Shown here in pieces: positions 16,508-25,021 of a DNA stretch of 64,000 nt. Every line of letters begins with the position of its first letter. Position 1 is the first letter of the stretch. The DNA is from SOIA01 sp964348015 (GTDB lineage Bacteria > Acidobacteriota > Aminicenantia > Aminicenantales > Aminicenantaceae), in contig CAYGBC010000050.1 in the NCBI GenBank assembly GCA_964348015.1, positions 1 to 64,000 on the forward strand, read 5' to 3'. The notes beneath the pieces were generated by a model. It made no database searches. It was not told the DNA's origin and worked only from the letters and a program-made list of their open reading frames with translations. The position numbers and the translations under genes were made by a program.

Positions 16508-18556
16508 ATGCCGAATAAAATCAAAAAGATTGTTCTCACAAGTCTTCTGCTCCAACTGCTGACCTTCCAGATCTTTGCCCAGAGAGAGTTCAAGCCGCAG
16601 TATGCTTTGAGGATAATCGAGCCGGTTGAAATTGACGGCCTTCTCAACGAGCCTGTCTGGGCCAAGGCACCAGAGGCCAGCGATCTGCTCCAGGTCAAGG
16701 GGCCCGAGGAAGTCAGGACTTCGATCAAAATCCTGTATGATGATAATTTCATTTACTTCGGTTTCCTCTGCTATGATCCCGAACCGGATAAGATCGAGTC
16801 AGTTGTAACAGAAAAGGATAAAGATCTGAGGGATGATGATTCTGTGTATGTCCTGATTGACACGATTCGGCAGCGAAATTTCTTTTATTACTTCGCAACA
16901 AACCTGAACGCTGTTCAGCTGGACGGGAGAGTCAGCCTGGATGGCCGTGTCGCGGACACCGCCTGGGATGGAGCCTGGACGCGCGCGGCTCAGAAAACGG
17001 ATTTTGGATGGAGTGTGGAGTTCTCTATCGACCTTACTATCCTGGGTTATGAAGCCAAAAAAGACAAAGCCATGGGGATCAGTCTGTCCAGGATCGTGCC
17101 CCGAATGCTGGAGAGCAGCTTTTGGGCCGGAGCACTCGATCCCGCTTTCCAGGTCTCCCAGCTCGGCCAGCTTGAGGCCGTGGATCTTGCCAGGGCGGAG
17201 AGGAAAGCCAAAATCGCGCCTCATGTGATCATGTCCTACGAGCAGGGACAGGACGCAGAGTATGAAGCTGGACTCGATTTTCGTTATGATTTCAGCCGGA
17301 ATGTGTATGGGCGCTTATCCGTCTATCCTGATTTTGCCACTGTTGAGGCCGACGAGGAGGTGATCAATCTCACGCGATATGAGCTCTTCATCCCGGAAAA
17401 GAGAGAATTCTTCCTTGAGGGATCGAGTGTTTATGACCAGGATATCAGGCTATTTTATTCCAAAAGAATTCACGATATTGACGGGAGTGTCAAACTCTAC
17501 GGGAGGTCAGGGGCATTCGAATTTTCAGGGATGAGTGTCCAGGCGCAGGAGGATGTGCTGACAAATCAAGATCCTGCGAATTTTTCGGCAGTCCGTTTCA
17601 GGACCAATTTTCTCAAATCGTCATTCATCGGTATTCTGGCATCGAACAAATCGATTAACGGGACAAATATCGGGGCCGCTGGTGTGGATACCCTTATCCA
17701 ATTCACGAAAGCGTTCAGCATTGCCGGCCAGTATGCGTACAGCTACGGAATCTCTGAGTCGAAAAATATCGGCTTTTTCGTTCGTCCGAGCTATCAGTCC
17801 AAGAACTTTCGCTTTCATATCGGATATTTTCATTTAGAGGAAAATTTCGGGAATAATGTGAATGAAGTCGGGTACATTAAGGATGATAACCGGAGGGAAC
17901 TGGATTCCCGGTTAGGAATCACTATTTTGAGAGGCAAGGGAAACCTGGCAGAGTTCAGATACGACTCGAATTACAACGCTTTCTGGGGAATGGACAAGGA
18001 GTTGCGGAGCTGGCAGGTCGATCAAAGTTTAACGGTCGCGTTTAAAAGTAAATTCGCGCTTTCAGTCATTCACACCCAGGAATTCAAAGCCCAGGATGAC
18101 CTTCTCTACGAGACGGATTTCAGGAATAGTCAAACCACGCTGGGAGTAACTCTTAACGCCAAGGAGTGGGAAAGCGCTTTCCTGGCGGTCACGATGGGGA
18201 AAAATTTTGGCTGGGATTTCAACATGCTGGAAGTGAGAAAAAATTTCCATGTGACACCAACATTGGACATGGAGCTGATGTTGGCGCGAACCTATTTCAC
18301 ATACGGACGTTCGGGCCGGAATGATTTCCTGCACTCTCTCAAGGCCATAAATTATTTTAACGAGAAACTTTTTGTGAAGCTTTTCTATCAGATTCATACA
18401 CGGATAGATAAATTTAATGTGGAACTTCTCATCAATTATCACTTTTTGCCGCCTTCGGGGTATGCCCAGCTGGTTTATCAGATAGGCCGAGCCAGGTTCG
18501 GAGAAAGCTACGGCCCCGGGAATACGCTTTTTCTGAAGGTTGGCTACACGTTTTAA
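16508..18556 (+). CDS. CBM9-like / DUF5916 outer-membrane barrel protein (copy 2)
   Basis: This 682-aa paralog of the preceding gene has a signal peptide (about 1-22), a CBM9-type domain beginning VEIDGLLNEPVW, and a DUF5916 barrel ending in KVGYTF. Shared blocks include YPDFATVEADEE, ELFIPEKREFFLE and NEVGYIKDDNRRELDS. The copies have diverged through most of their length, so the duplication is old. The gap between them is 165 bases with a promoter of its own, so they are probably separate transcripts. It is expected in the outer membrane; the ligand is unknown. No transport partner of the TonB type lies nearby. Confidence 0.83.
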   Translation: MPNKIKKIVLTSLLLQLLTFQIFAQREFKPQYALRIIEPVEIDGLLNEPVWAKAPEASDLLQVKGPEEVRTSIKILYDDNFIYFGFLCYDPEPDKIESVVTEKDKDLRDDDSVYVLIDTIRQRNFFYYFATNLNAVQLDGRVSLDGRVADTAWDGAWTRAAQKTDFGWSVEFSIDLTILGYEAKKDKAMGISLSRIVPRMLESSFWAGALDPAFQVSQLGQLEAVDLARAERKAKIAPHVIMSYEQGQDAEYEAGLDFRYDFSRNVYGRLSVYPDFATVEADEEVINLTRYELFIPEKREFFLEGSSVYDQDIRLFYSKRIHDIDGSVKLYGRSGAFEFSGMSVQAQEDVLTNQDPANFSAVRFRTNFLKSSFIGILASNKSINGTNIGAAGVDTLIQFTKAFSIAGQYAYSYGISESKNIGFFVRPSYQSKNFRFHIGYFHLEENFGNNVNEVGYIKDDNRRELDSRLGITILRGKGNLAEFRYDSNYNAFWGMDKELRSWQVDQSLTVAFKSKFALSVIHTQEFKAQDDLLYETDFRNSQTTLGVTLNAKEWESAFLAVTMGKNFGWDFNMLEVRKNFHVTPTLDMELMLARTYFTYGRSGRNDFLHSLKAINYFNEKLFVKLFYQIHTRIDKFNVELLINYHFLPPSGYAQLVYQIGRARFGESYGPGNTLFLKVGYTF

Positions 18557-18696
18557 AGAAGCAAAAGGCAAAAGGGGCAAAAGCGGTCGCGTCTCAACAT
18601 TCGACATTTACAATTTCATTGATTTTGGAAATAAAGTTGCCTGCTCTATATTTTAAGAAATTTGGAAACAATCATGTCTTGTTGGAATAAAAATAG

Positions 18697-18860
18697 TGTC
18701 ATTGCGAGCTTGCGTGGCAATCTCATAAAAAGAAATTCATTTTTTCCTTAAGGGGTTTTAATGTATTCAATGATAAATATTCTCCATATGAGATTGCTTC
18801 ACTGTGTTCGCAATGACAGAGAGTATTCCATACGGGATTGCCGCGCAAGCTCGCAATGAC
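18697..18860. repeat. Second cluster of GTCATTGCGAGC-type repeats
   Basis: Three units lie at 18697-18725, 18790-18817 and 18834-18860, the first in one orientation and the other two inverted. They match the units at 13997-14186. The remainder of the 420-base gap 18557-18976 is AT-rich and holds only the promoter at 18939. Confidence 0.7.
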
Positions 18861-18938
18861 AGTAGCGGAAGTTTACCCGATCAATGCTCAAGCGCATCTG
18901 TCCATTTTTTTATTAATTTTAAGATTTGAATCCTGTTG

Positions 18939-18967
18939 TTGAGAACAAACAGGACAACGGGTAAAAT
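18939..18967 (+). promoter_or_regulatory. Promoter for the acyltransferase / glycosyltransferase operon
   Basis: TTGAGA (18939-18944), a 17-base spacer and TAAAAT (18962-18967) precede the ATG at 18977 by nine bases, so the leader would be only a few bases long. No clear Shine-Dalgarno site exists for this start. Confidence 0.5.
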
Positions 18968-18976
18968 GAGAGTTTC

Positions 18977-19987
18977 ATGAAAGTCGAACGTATCCGAGAG
19001 TATAAAGAATTCAAAAAGATTCGAGACGCATGGAATCAGACTCTTTTTTCATCAGACCAAAACAGTCCCTTCTTGACCCATGAATGGCTATCGACCTGGT
19101 GGGAGTGTTTCTCTCAAGGCTGTTCTCTGGATGTGGTTCTTTGTAAAGATGAGGCGGGGAGCATATTGGGAATGGCTCCTTTCATGGTTCAAGAAAATAT
19201 TCTCCGGTTTATGGCCAGCCAGGAGGTCAGTGATTATTGTGATGTGGTGGCCGTAAAAGGACACGAGCCAGAGCTGTACCGGTGCCTGGGAGATTATCTC
19301 GGAATGGTTCATCCCGAAGTGAGAAAGATCGATCTGATAAATATAGGGTTCACTTCTCCCACACTGGATTTTTTGCCTCGCCTGGCTTCAGAATACAAAT
19401 ACTCCAGTTCCTGCACGGACTTTGAAGTCGCTCCGGTTCTTGAGCTTCCGGCTTCTTATGAGAATTACCTGGAAAGCTTGAGCAAGAAAAATCGTCATGA
19501 GCTGCGTCGCAAGTTGAAAAGGATAGGTTCCCTTGAAGGAATCCGTGTGGAGAAAGTCACAGAGACGAAGGCTCTGGAATCCTCTCTTAATGAGTTTATC
19601 GCTCTTCATAAACAGGGGCATCCGTCCAAATACAAATTTTGGGAAGAGCCGCACATGGAGGAGTTTTTTCATCAAATCGCCCGCCGGTTTTCTTGCCAAA
19701 AATGGATCGAGTTGAATGTCTGTTTATACAAAAACAGGATCCTGGCGGCTCTGATTAGTTTTGATTATTCGGACCGGGTATATTTCTACAACGTGACCTT
19801 TGACAGGAACTTTGCCTGGTACAGCCCTGGAATATATCTTTTCAATCACTGCATCCAGGAAGCCATTTCAAACGGAAAGAAAGTTGCTGATTTTTTGCGT
19901 GGCAGAGAGGAATACAAGTATTATTTCGGTGCCGAAGATAGTAAAATATTCCGTCTGGTTTTGAACCCAGAAAAGAGCAGAACATGA
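18977..19987 (+). CDS. BioF2-like (CelD-type) GNAT acyltransferase
   Basis: This 336-aa cytoplasmic protein matches the BioF2/CelD-like acetyltransferase family (Acetyltransf_6). The N-terminal third has FLTHEWLSTWWECF, the usual family opening. The second half is a GNAT fold, with the KNRHELRRKLKR helix, GHPSKYKFW, and the stretch YFYNVTFDRNF-YSPGIYLF that forms the acyl-CoA region. It ends in FLRGREEYKYYFG, typical of the family. Members act in exopolysaccharide or capsule modification and in peptidoglycan-like aminoacyl transfer. Its stop overlaps the start of the glycosyltransferase gene by four bases (ATGA), so the two are translated together and probably modify the same product. Confidence 0.78.
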   Translation: MKVERIREYKEFKKIRDAWNQTLFSSDQNSPFLTHEWLSTWWECFSQGCSLDVVLCKDEAGSILGMAPFMVQENILRFMASQEVSDYCDVVAVKGHEPELYRCLGDYLGMVHPEVRKIDLINIGFTSPTLDFLPRLASEYKYSSSCTDFEVAPVLELPASYENYLESLSKKNRHELRRKLKRIGSLEGIRVEKVTETKALESSLNEFIALHKQGHPSKYKFWEEPHMEEFFHQIARRFSCQKWIELNVCLYKNRILAALISFDYSDRVYFYNVTFDRNFAWYSPGIYLFNHCIQEAISNGKKVADFLRGREEYKYYFGAEDSKIFRLVLNPEKSRT

Positions 19988-21273
19988 ATATCTGCACTGT
20001 CAGTTTTCACTGCTGTCCCTTCTCTCTTTTAGGGGGAGACGGCACTGGAGGGATGAATGTTTATTTGAGAGAGCTTTGCTCTGTTGCGGAGGATTTTCCT
20101 GGCACACGGATAGATATTTTTACGCGGATCCAGAATCCCAGGTTCAGGGGAATCAGGCATTTTTCGACTCACGCGCGGGTCATCCATTTGAAAGGGGGTC
20201 CGGAGCGTCCGGTGGACCGAACAAAACTCTATGATTATCTTCCTGAATTCATGAGGAATATGGAGTCCTTCATTCTCCAGAATCAGGAAGAATATGACGT
20301 CATCTACACGCATTACTGGCTGTCCGGGCTTGTGGGAGAAACAATGAAGAAGACATTCGGCCTTCCTCTCGTTCATATCTATCACACCCTGGCGTTCATG
20401 AAGAAAAAAGTACTGGAATCGGAAAACAGAGAACATTCCTGCCGTCTGAAGAGCGAGGCGCATTTGGCTCGTGTTTCGGACGCGATCATTTCTTCTTCGC
20501 GGCATGAAATGCAAAATCTGGATGACGAGTATAAAATCTCACCCTCAAAAATAGAGTTGATCTACCCCGGAGTCAACCCGACACTTTTCTTTCCTGTCGA
20601 ACGCGGAAGAGCTCCTCATGATATCCAGCGTCAAAAAGGGGAAAGGATTCTCCTGTTTGTCGGGCGGATAGACCCGGTTAAGGGATTGGTGACGGTGATT
20701 GATGCGTTATTGCAGTTGAGGAAAGAAGAAGAATCACTGTACGATCGGATGAAGCTCATCGTTATTGGAGGAGGGAGGAAAGATAAGGATCTTCAACGGA
20801 ATAAGGAATACAAACGTCTCGCAGGATCGGTCAGAAAGACAAAACTTGCGGAGAAGGTGATTTTTCTCGGGTCGAAAAAGCAAAGCCAACTGAGAAAGTA
20901 CTATTCCGCCGCTGATGTCCTCGTCGTTCCCTCTTTGTATGAATCGTTTGGTCTTGTGGCGGTGGAGTCCCTTGCCTGCGGGACACCTGTGATCGCATCA
21001 AAGATTGGTGAGTTAGATTCTATAATTCAGGATGGGAAGAACGGTTTGTCTTTTCATCCAGAAGACCCCGCATCATTGGCGGACAGTTTGAAGCGTTTCT
21101 TTTCCGTTCAGGAGAGCTTTTGGGGGAAAGAAAGAATTCGCACGGATATTCTGAAAAGTTTTTCGTGGAAAAAAACGGCCGGAAAAACCTACGCCTTTCT
21201 TGAAAAGATCTCAGGGAAGAAAATCCCTCTCACCACCATATCTCAGCCCGGTGAAATCCCTCGGCAAGCTTAA
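19984..21273 (+). CDS. GT4 glycosyltransferase, MshA / sucrose-phosphate-synthase-like
   Basis: This 429-aa GT-B fold enzyme has the N-terminal donor loop GGDGTGGMNVYLREL, then THYWLSGLVG and VHIYHTLAFMKK, which are the acceptor-side signatures of MshA (glycosyltransfer to inositol phosphate) and of sucrose phosphate synthases. The C-terminal domain shows FVGRIDPVKG, the nucleotide-binding Lys region, and SLYESFGLVAVESLACGTPVIA with the E-x7-E motif. So it is a retaining transferase using a nucleotide sugar. BshA-type N-terminal motifs are absent. Its 3' end overlaps the convergent LmbE-type deacetylase gene by 44 bases. The GT4 plus deacetylase pairing is seen in mycothiol-type pathways; the actual acceptor here is inference. 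Confidence 0.83.
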   Translation: MNICTVSFHCCPFSLLGGDGTGGMNVYLRELCSVAEDFPGTRIDIFTRIQNPRFRGIRHFSTHARVIHLKGGPERPVDRTKLYDYLPEFMRNMESFILQNQEEYDVIYTHYWLSGLVGETMKKTFGLPLVHIYHTLAFMKKKVLESENREHSCRLKSEAHLARVSDAIISSSRHEMQNLDDEYKISPSKIELIYPGVNPTLFFPVERGRAPHDIQRQKGERILLFVGRIDPVKGLVTVIDALLQLRKEEESLYDRMKLIVIGGGRKDKDLQRNKEYKRLAGSVRKTKLAEKVIFLGSKKQSQLRKYYSAADVLVVPSLYESFGLVAVESLACGTPVIASKIGELDSIIQDGKNGLSFHPEDPASLADSLKRFFSVQESFWGKERIRTDILKSFSWKKTAGKTYAFLEKISGKKIPLTTISQPGEIPRQA

Positions 21274-21928
21274 AATTTTCTCCCTCAGCCATGTCTTTGG
21301 CCCGCTCACACAGCCACTTTTCCATTTCTGAGGCAAAGGATTCCTTGATCTGGCTCTTGTGGCAGCGCAGAGCCTCGAGCTTTATATCGAATGTCTCGGT
21401 GATGTCAGAACGGTGATTGATGTTTTCTGAGGCCCAGAACCAGATCTCTTTAACCTTATGCGGCTGGAGACCCTCTTCCAAGAGGTCCGGATAGGCCCAG
21501 ACATCCCGTGCGTAGGGGAATACAGCATCCAGAGTGACCTGGCCGGCGACACGGTGGTCCCTGTGCCAGACATAGCGGCGGTAGGGGTCTGCAGTGACTG
21601 CGATCTCCGGCCTGTATGCACGGATCAACCGGACGATCTGTTTTCTGAAATCGGGAGTATCTTCCAGAGTCTGGTCAGGATGCCGGAGGAATATAACTTC
21701 CTTAACGCCCAATAGGTTGGCCGCAGCGAGCTGTTCTTTTTCTCTGATTTTAGCCAGTTTCTCCGGTTGGATGTGGATGTCGTCAGTTCCTTTATCGCCG
21801 TTGGTGCAGACAACATAGACCACCGTCTTTCCCTGGCGCACCCAGTGAACCACGGTTCCTGCGACGCCAAATTCTGCATCATCGGGATGGGGTGTCACCA
21901 CCAGCACGTCCGCTTTTTTTTCAGCCAT
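21230..21928 (-). CDS. LmbE / PIG-L family zinc deacetylase
   Basis: The 232-aa protein opens with VVTPHPDDAEFG, the metal-binding HPDD motif of PIG-L/LmbE deacetylases. The downstream metal His lies in VWHRDHR (about residues 104-110). Family members remove N-acetyl from glucosamine conjugates (MshB, BshB, PIG-L), and VCTNGDKGTDD is the usual substrate loop. The ATG at 21928 has GAGGA seven bases upstream; a TTG precedes it. It is convergent with the MshA-like gene and overlaps its end, so the two are not one operon, but they could serve one pathway. N-acetylglucosaminyl-malate or other GlcNAc conjugates are possible substrates. Confidence 0.87.
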   Translation of the reverse strand: MAEKKADVLVVTPHPDDAEFGVAGTVVHWVRQGKTVVYVVCTNGDKGTDDIHIQPEKLAKIREKEQLAAANLLGVKEVIFLRHPDQTLEDTPDFRKQIVRLIRAYRPEIAVTADPYRRYVWHRDHRVAGQVTLDAVFPYARDVWAYPDLLEEGLQPHKVKEIWFWASENINHRSDITETFDIKLEALRCHKSQIKESFASEMEKWLCERAKDMAEGENFKLAEGFHRAEIWW

Positions 21929-22122
21929 CAATCTATCCTCATATTGTGAAAGCTAATGGAGTCGGTTCTCTTTTCATATTATTTGCGTCGAGTCTAAAAT
22001 TTCCATTCGTGTGATTTGCCATGTCAACACAAAGAATAGAATTATACATCTCTACAGAAAAAATGAAAAATGATAACCGGGCTCTTTTCTTATAAATAAT
22101 TTCGTTTTTCAGTAATATTTTG

Positions 22123-22151
22123 TTGTTAAGCTTGGGTGAAGACGTTATAAT
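22123..22151 (+). promoter_or_regulatory. Promoter of the transketolase gene; intergenic 21929-22291
   Basis: TTGTTA (22123-22128), 17 bases, then a perfect TATAAT (22146-22151). Transcription would start near 22158, giving a leader of about 134 bases before the ATG at 22292. I see no recognisable riboswitch in that leader. The upstream half of the gap serves the divergent deacetylase gene and shows nothing else. Confidence 0.6.
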
Positions 22152-22291
22152 AGTCCGTTCACTAAACACACGAATGGTTGAATTCGTGCACTTCAAAGAG
22201 AAAGCTCAACAAAAAATTCAAAATTTTCAGTTCCTGAGCTGCATATGCCGCGCGCCTTTGCATGGAATTGAAACAAGGAGGGGATATCTTG

Positions 22292-24121
22292 ATGGATAAG
22301 AAAGTCGTTTTAAGTCAAATCGCCAAGAGATTGCGGATCCACTCTGTCAAAATGACAACAAAAGCCGCGTCAGGCCATCCGACCACCTGCCTCTCCATGG
22401 CTGACCTGATCGCCTGCCTGTTTTTCGATGAGATGAGGTTCAATCCCCAAGATCCTCATGATTGGGCCAATGATGAGTTTGTCCTTTCAAAGGGTCATGC
22501 CGCGCCGATTCTCTGGGCTGCGTATGCAGAAGCGGGGATTATCCCCGAAAAAAGCTTGATGACTCTCAGAAAGATCACCAGCGTGCTCGAAGGACATCCC
22601 ACTCCCCGGATGAAATGGATTAAAGCGGCAACCGGTTCCCTCGGTCAAGGCCTGTCGGCTGGAGTCGGAATGGCTGCAGCCATGAAGCTGGGCCAATCGC
22701 CAGGAAGAGTCTATGTTCTGCAGGGAGATGCGGAGTGTGCGGAAGGCTCTGTATGGGAAGCCTGCAACACCGCTCGCTATCTCAAGCTCAGTAATCTCTG
22801 TGCTGTTGTGGATATAAACAGATTGGGCCAATCAGGGGAAACCATGCACGGCCATGACATCAAATCATACGAGAGGAAATTCAAGGCCTTTGGCTGGGAT
22901 ACCATCTCCATAGACGGACACAGGATCCCTGAGATTCTCAGGGCGCTTCAGAAAGCGAGAGACAACAAGAATCCCACCGCGATATTAGCCAAAACAATTA
23001 AAGGGAAAGGAGTGTCTTTTGTCGAAGACAGGAATGGATGGCACGGAAAGCCTTTGAAAGCGGATCAGATGCAAAGAGCTCTGGAAGAGCTGGGCCCCAT
23101 GCCTTCGATCGATTCGAAGAAATACGTCAAAAAGCCGAGAAAGACCGCATCCCTACAGCTAAAAAAAAGATTCACTTTCAAAAGAACTCCGTACAAGGAC
23201 AAAGTGGCCACCCGCAGGGCCTACGGGAATGCCCTCGAGAGATTGGGGCAGGTCAACGCAGCCGTCGTGGCCCTTGATGGAGATGTGAAGAATTCCACAT
23301 ATGCCGAGGACTTTTTCGAGGCATTCCCCAAACGGTCGATCCAGTCTTATATTGCCGAGCAGAACATGGTCGGGATGGGCCTCGGAATGTCTGCCAAAGG
23401 CTATATCCCCTTCATCGCAACTTTTTCTGCTTTCCTGGTAAGGGCTCATGACCAGATACGGATGGCCGCGTATTCTTTCTCGAACATTAAGTTCGTCGGC
23501 TCACACGTGGGTGTGAGCATCGGGGCAGACGGTCCCTCACAGATGGGCCTCGAGGATTTGGCGGTGTTCAGACCCATTCCCGGTTGCGCGGTTCTTTATC
23601 CGAGTGATGGTCCGTCCACTGAGGCCTGTGTGGAAACACTCGCCAGGCATAAAGGGCTCTCGTATTTGAGAACGACCCGGCCCGCGACTCCTCTCCTGTA
23701 CAGTCAGGATGAGAAATTTCCGATCGGTGGCTCCAAAATCCTCAAAAAAAGCCAGAAAGATGTCGCAGTGGTTATCGCCGCTGGAATAACTGTGCATGAA
23801 GCACTGAAAGCCTATGAAGAGTTGAAGAAAGAAGGAATTTCTGTCAGAATAATCGACGCCTATTCGGTACAACCGATCGATAAATCCGGCATTTCCAGAG
23901 AAGTCGAGAAATCCGGGAAAAAGGTTGTCGTCGTCGAGGACCATTTTCCGAATGGTGGGCTGGGAGATGCGGTGGCGATGGCTTTAAGCGGAAAAACAGA
24001 GATTCTCCATCTTGCCGTTGAGGACCTTCCCCGCTCAGGGGAGCCGGATGAGCTGCTGGACAAATACGGAATCAATGCCAGGCATATCAAAAACGCCGTG
24101 AAAAAGCTTCTGAAACAGTAG
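22292..24121 (+). CDS. tkt: Transketolase
   Basis: The 609-aa enzyme moves two-carbon ketol units in the non-oxidative pentose phosphate pathway, using thiamine diphosphate and a divalent metal. The ThDP domain is clear: SKGHAAP, GSLGQGLSAGVGMA, GDAECAEGSVWEA and NRLGQSG (metal-binding GD to N). The pyrimidine domain has the catalytic Glu region AEQNMVGMGLGMSAKG, followed by SIGADGPSQMGLEDLA. The C-terminal transketolase domain is complete. The length matches the shorter, animal-like transketolase group rather than the 660-aa E. coli type. The start is set by AAGGAGGGG before the ATG at 22292; the in-frame ATG at 22262 is less likely. It is a single-subunit enzyme, with no split N/C form. Confidence 0.95.
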   Translation: MDKKVVLSQIAKRLRIHSVKMTTKAASGHPTTCLSMADLIACLFFDEMRFNPQDPHDWANDEFVLSKGHAAPILWAAYAEAGIIPEKSLMTLRKITSVLEGHPTPRMKWIKAATGSLGQGLSAGVGMAAAMKLGQSPGRVYVLQGDAECAEGSVWEACNTARYLKLSNLCAVVDINRLGQSGETMHGHDIKSYERKFKAFGWDTISIDGHRIPEILRALQKARDNKNPTAILAKTIKGKGVSFVEDRNGWHGKPLKADQMQRALEELGPMPSIDSKKYVKKPRKTASLQLKKRFTFKRTPYKDKVATRRAYGNALERLGQVNAAVVALDGDVKNSTYAEDFFEAFPKRSIQSYIAEQNMVGMGLGMSAKGYIPFIATFSAFLVRAHDQIRMAAYSFSNIKFVGSHVGVSIGADGPSQMGLEDLAVFRPIPGCAVLYPSDGPSTEACVETLARHKGLSYLRTTRPATPLLYSQDEKFPIGGSKILKKSQKDVAVVIAAGITVHEALKAYEELKKEGISVRIIDAYSVQPIDKSGISREVEKSGKKVVVVEDHFPNGGLGDAVAMALSGKTEILHLAVEDLPRSGEPDELLDKYGINARHIKNAVKKLLKQ

Positions 24122-24216
24122 GAAAGAAAGGAAACGCAGGAAGCGAAGAGGATGGATTACCGCGTTACATTGGACTGTCAAAATCCCGTGACTCGGGATA
24201 AGTTTTAGCGTCGGGA

Positions 24217-25020
24217 ATGATGATGAGGAAAAATCTTACTTGTAAATGTGCCCTGATCTTGCTGGTGTTGTTCGGCTTTGCCGGACTCTCTGCAGAGGGA
24301 GTGCTCCAGTTCACGCAAGCGGGGAGTTTATCTCTGCCTGAGACTGGCCGGGTGATCGCTGTTTATGACGGAGACACGATTAAAGTGAGATTCAAGGATA
24401 AGCAGGAGCATACGGTCAGACTCATCGGTGTCAATGCACCGGAGATGGGAACGGGGAGTGAAGAGAGGAAATTTCGAGCAGAAATGTCAAAGAGATTCGT
24501 CTTCTACCATCTTTACGACAAAAAGGTCAGGCTGTCTTTTGGGAGAGAGCTTGTGGATCAATACGGCCGTGTACTGGCGTTTATCTGGACAGAGGAGCAA
24601 GGGCTCTTCAATGAATTCATCATCAACGAAGGGTATGCTTCCGCTCTTCTGACTTTTCCCTTTGAATACAGTGAGGAGTTCAGAGAGGCGGAAAGAGCTG
24701 CGCGCAATAATGAAAGAGGGACCTGGAAGCGCAAAGATTATACGCGTATTCAGGTCGCGGAGACGAAAAGATTTATCGGTCAAGTCGTGACTGTAGAGTT
24801 CCGATGCGCGAATGTCCGGACTAAACGCAAGTATGTCTATCTAGAACCATCTGAGGGAGAATTTTCGGCTCTCATCCCCAAAAAGAATATTTCCTCTTTC
24901 CCGCTGCATCAATCCTACAGGAAAAAGATTTTGCATGTCACAGGCTTCCTGGAGGATTACAAAGGGAAGCCTCAGATCATGGTTTTCCTGCCCCCCCAGA
25001 TCGAGATAAAAGGCCAGTAA
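24217..25020 (+). CDS. Exported thermonuclease-family (SNase) protein
   Basis: This 267-aa protein has a signal peptide (about 1-28), an SNase-like OB-fold domain (about 40-170) and a C-terminal extension of about 95 residues resembling a second OB-type domain. The three catalytic positions of staphylococcal nuclease are kept: Arg in VRLIG, Glu in NAPE, and Arg in YGRVLAFI, plus the calcium-region DGDTIKV. It should cleave nucleic acid outside the cytoplasm. Three ATG codons in a row begin the gene with no strong Shine-Dalgarno site, so the exact start is uncertain by up to two residues. The antiporter gene starts one base after its stop. Confidence 0.85.
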   Translation: MMMRKNLTCKCALILLVLFGFAGLSAEGVLQFTQAGSLSLPETGRVIAVYDGDTIKVRFKDKQEHTVRLIGVNAPEMGTGSEERKFRAEMSKRFVFYHLYDKKVRLSFGRELVDQYGRVLAFIWTEEQGLFNEFIINEGYASALLTFPFEYSEEFREAERAARNNERGTWKRKDYTRIQVAETKRFIGQVVTVEFRCANVRTKRKYVYLEPSEGEFSALIPKKNISSFPLHQSYRKKILHVTGFLEDYKGKPQIMVFLPPQIEIKGQ

Positions 25021-25021
25021 G

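Noticed and set aside
22158..22291. A riboswitch (for example TPP) in the transketolase leader
   Set aside because: The leader lacks the conserved TPP-box sequences and I could not draw a stable aptamer-like fold.
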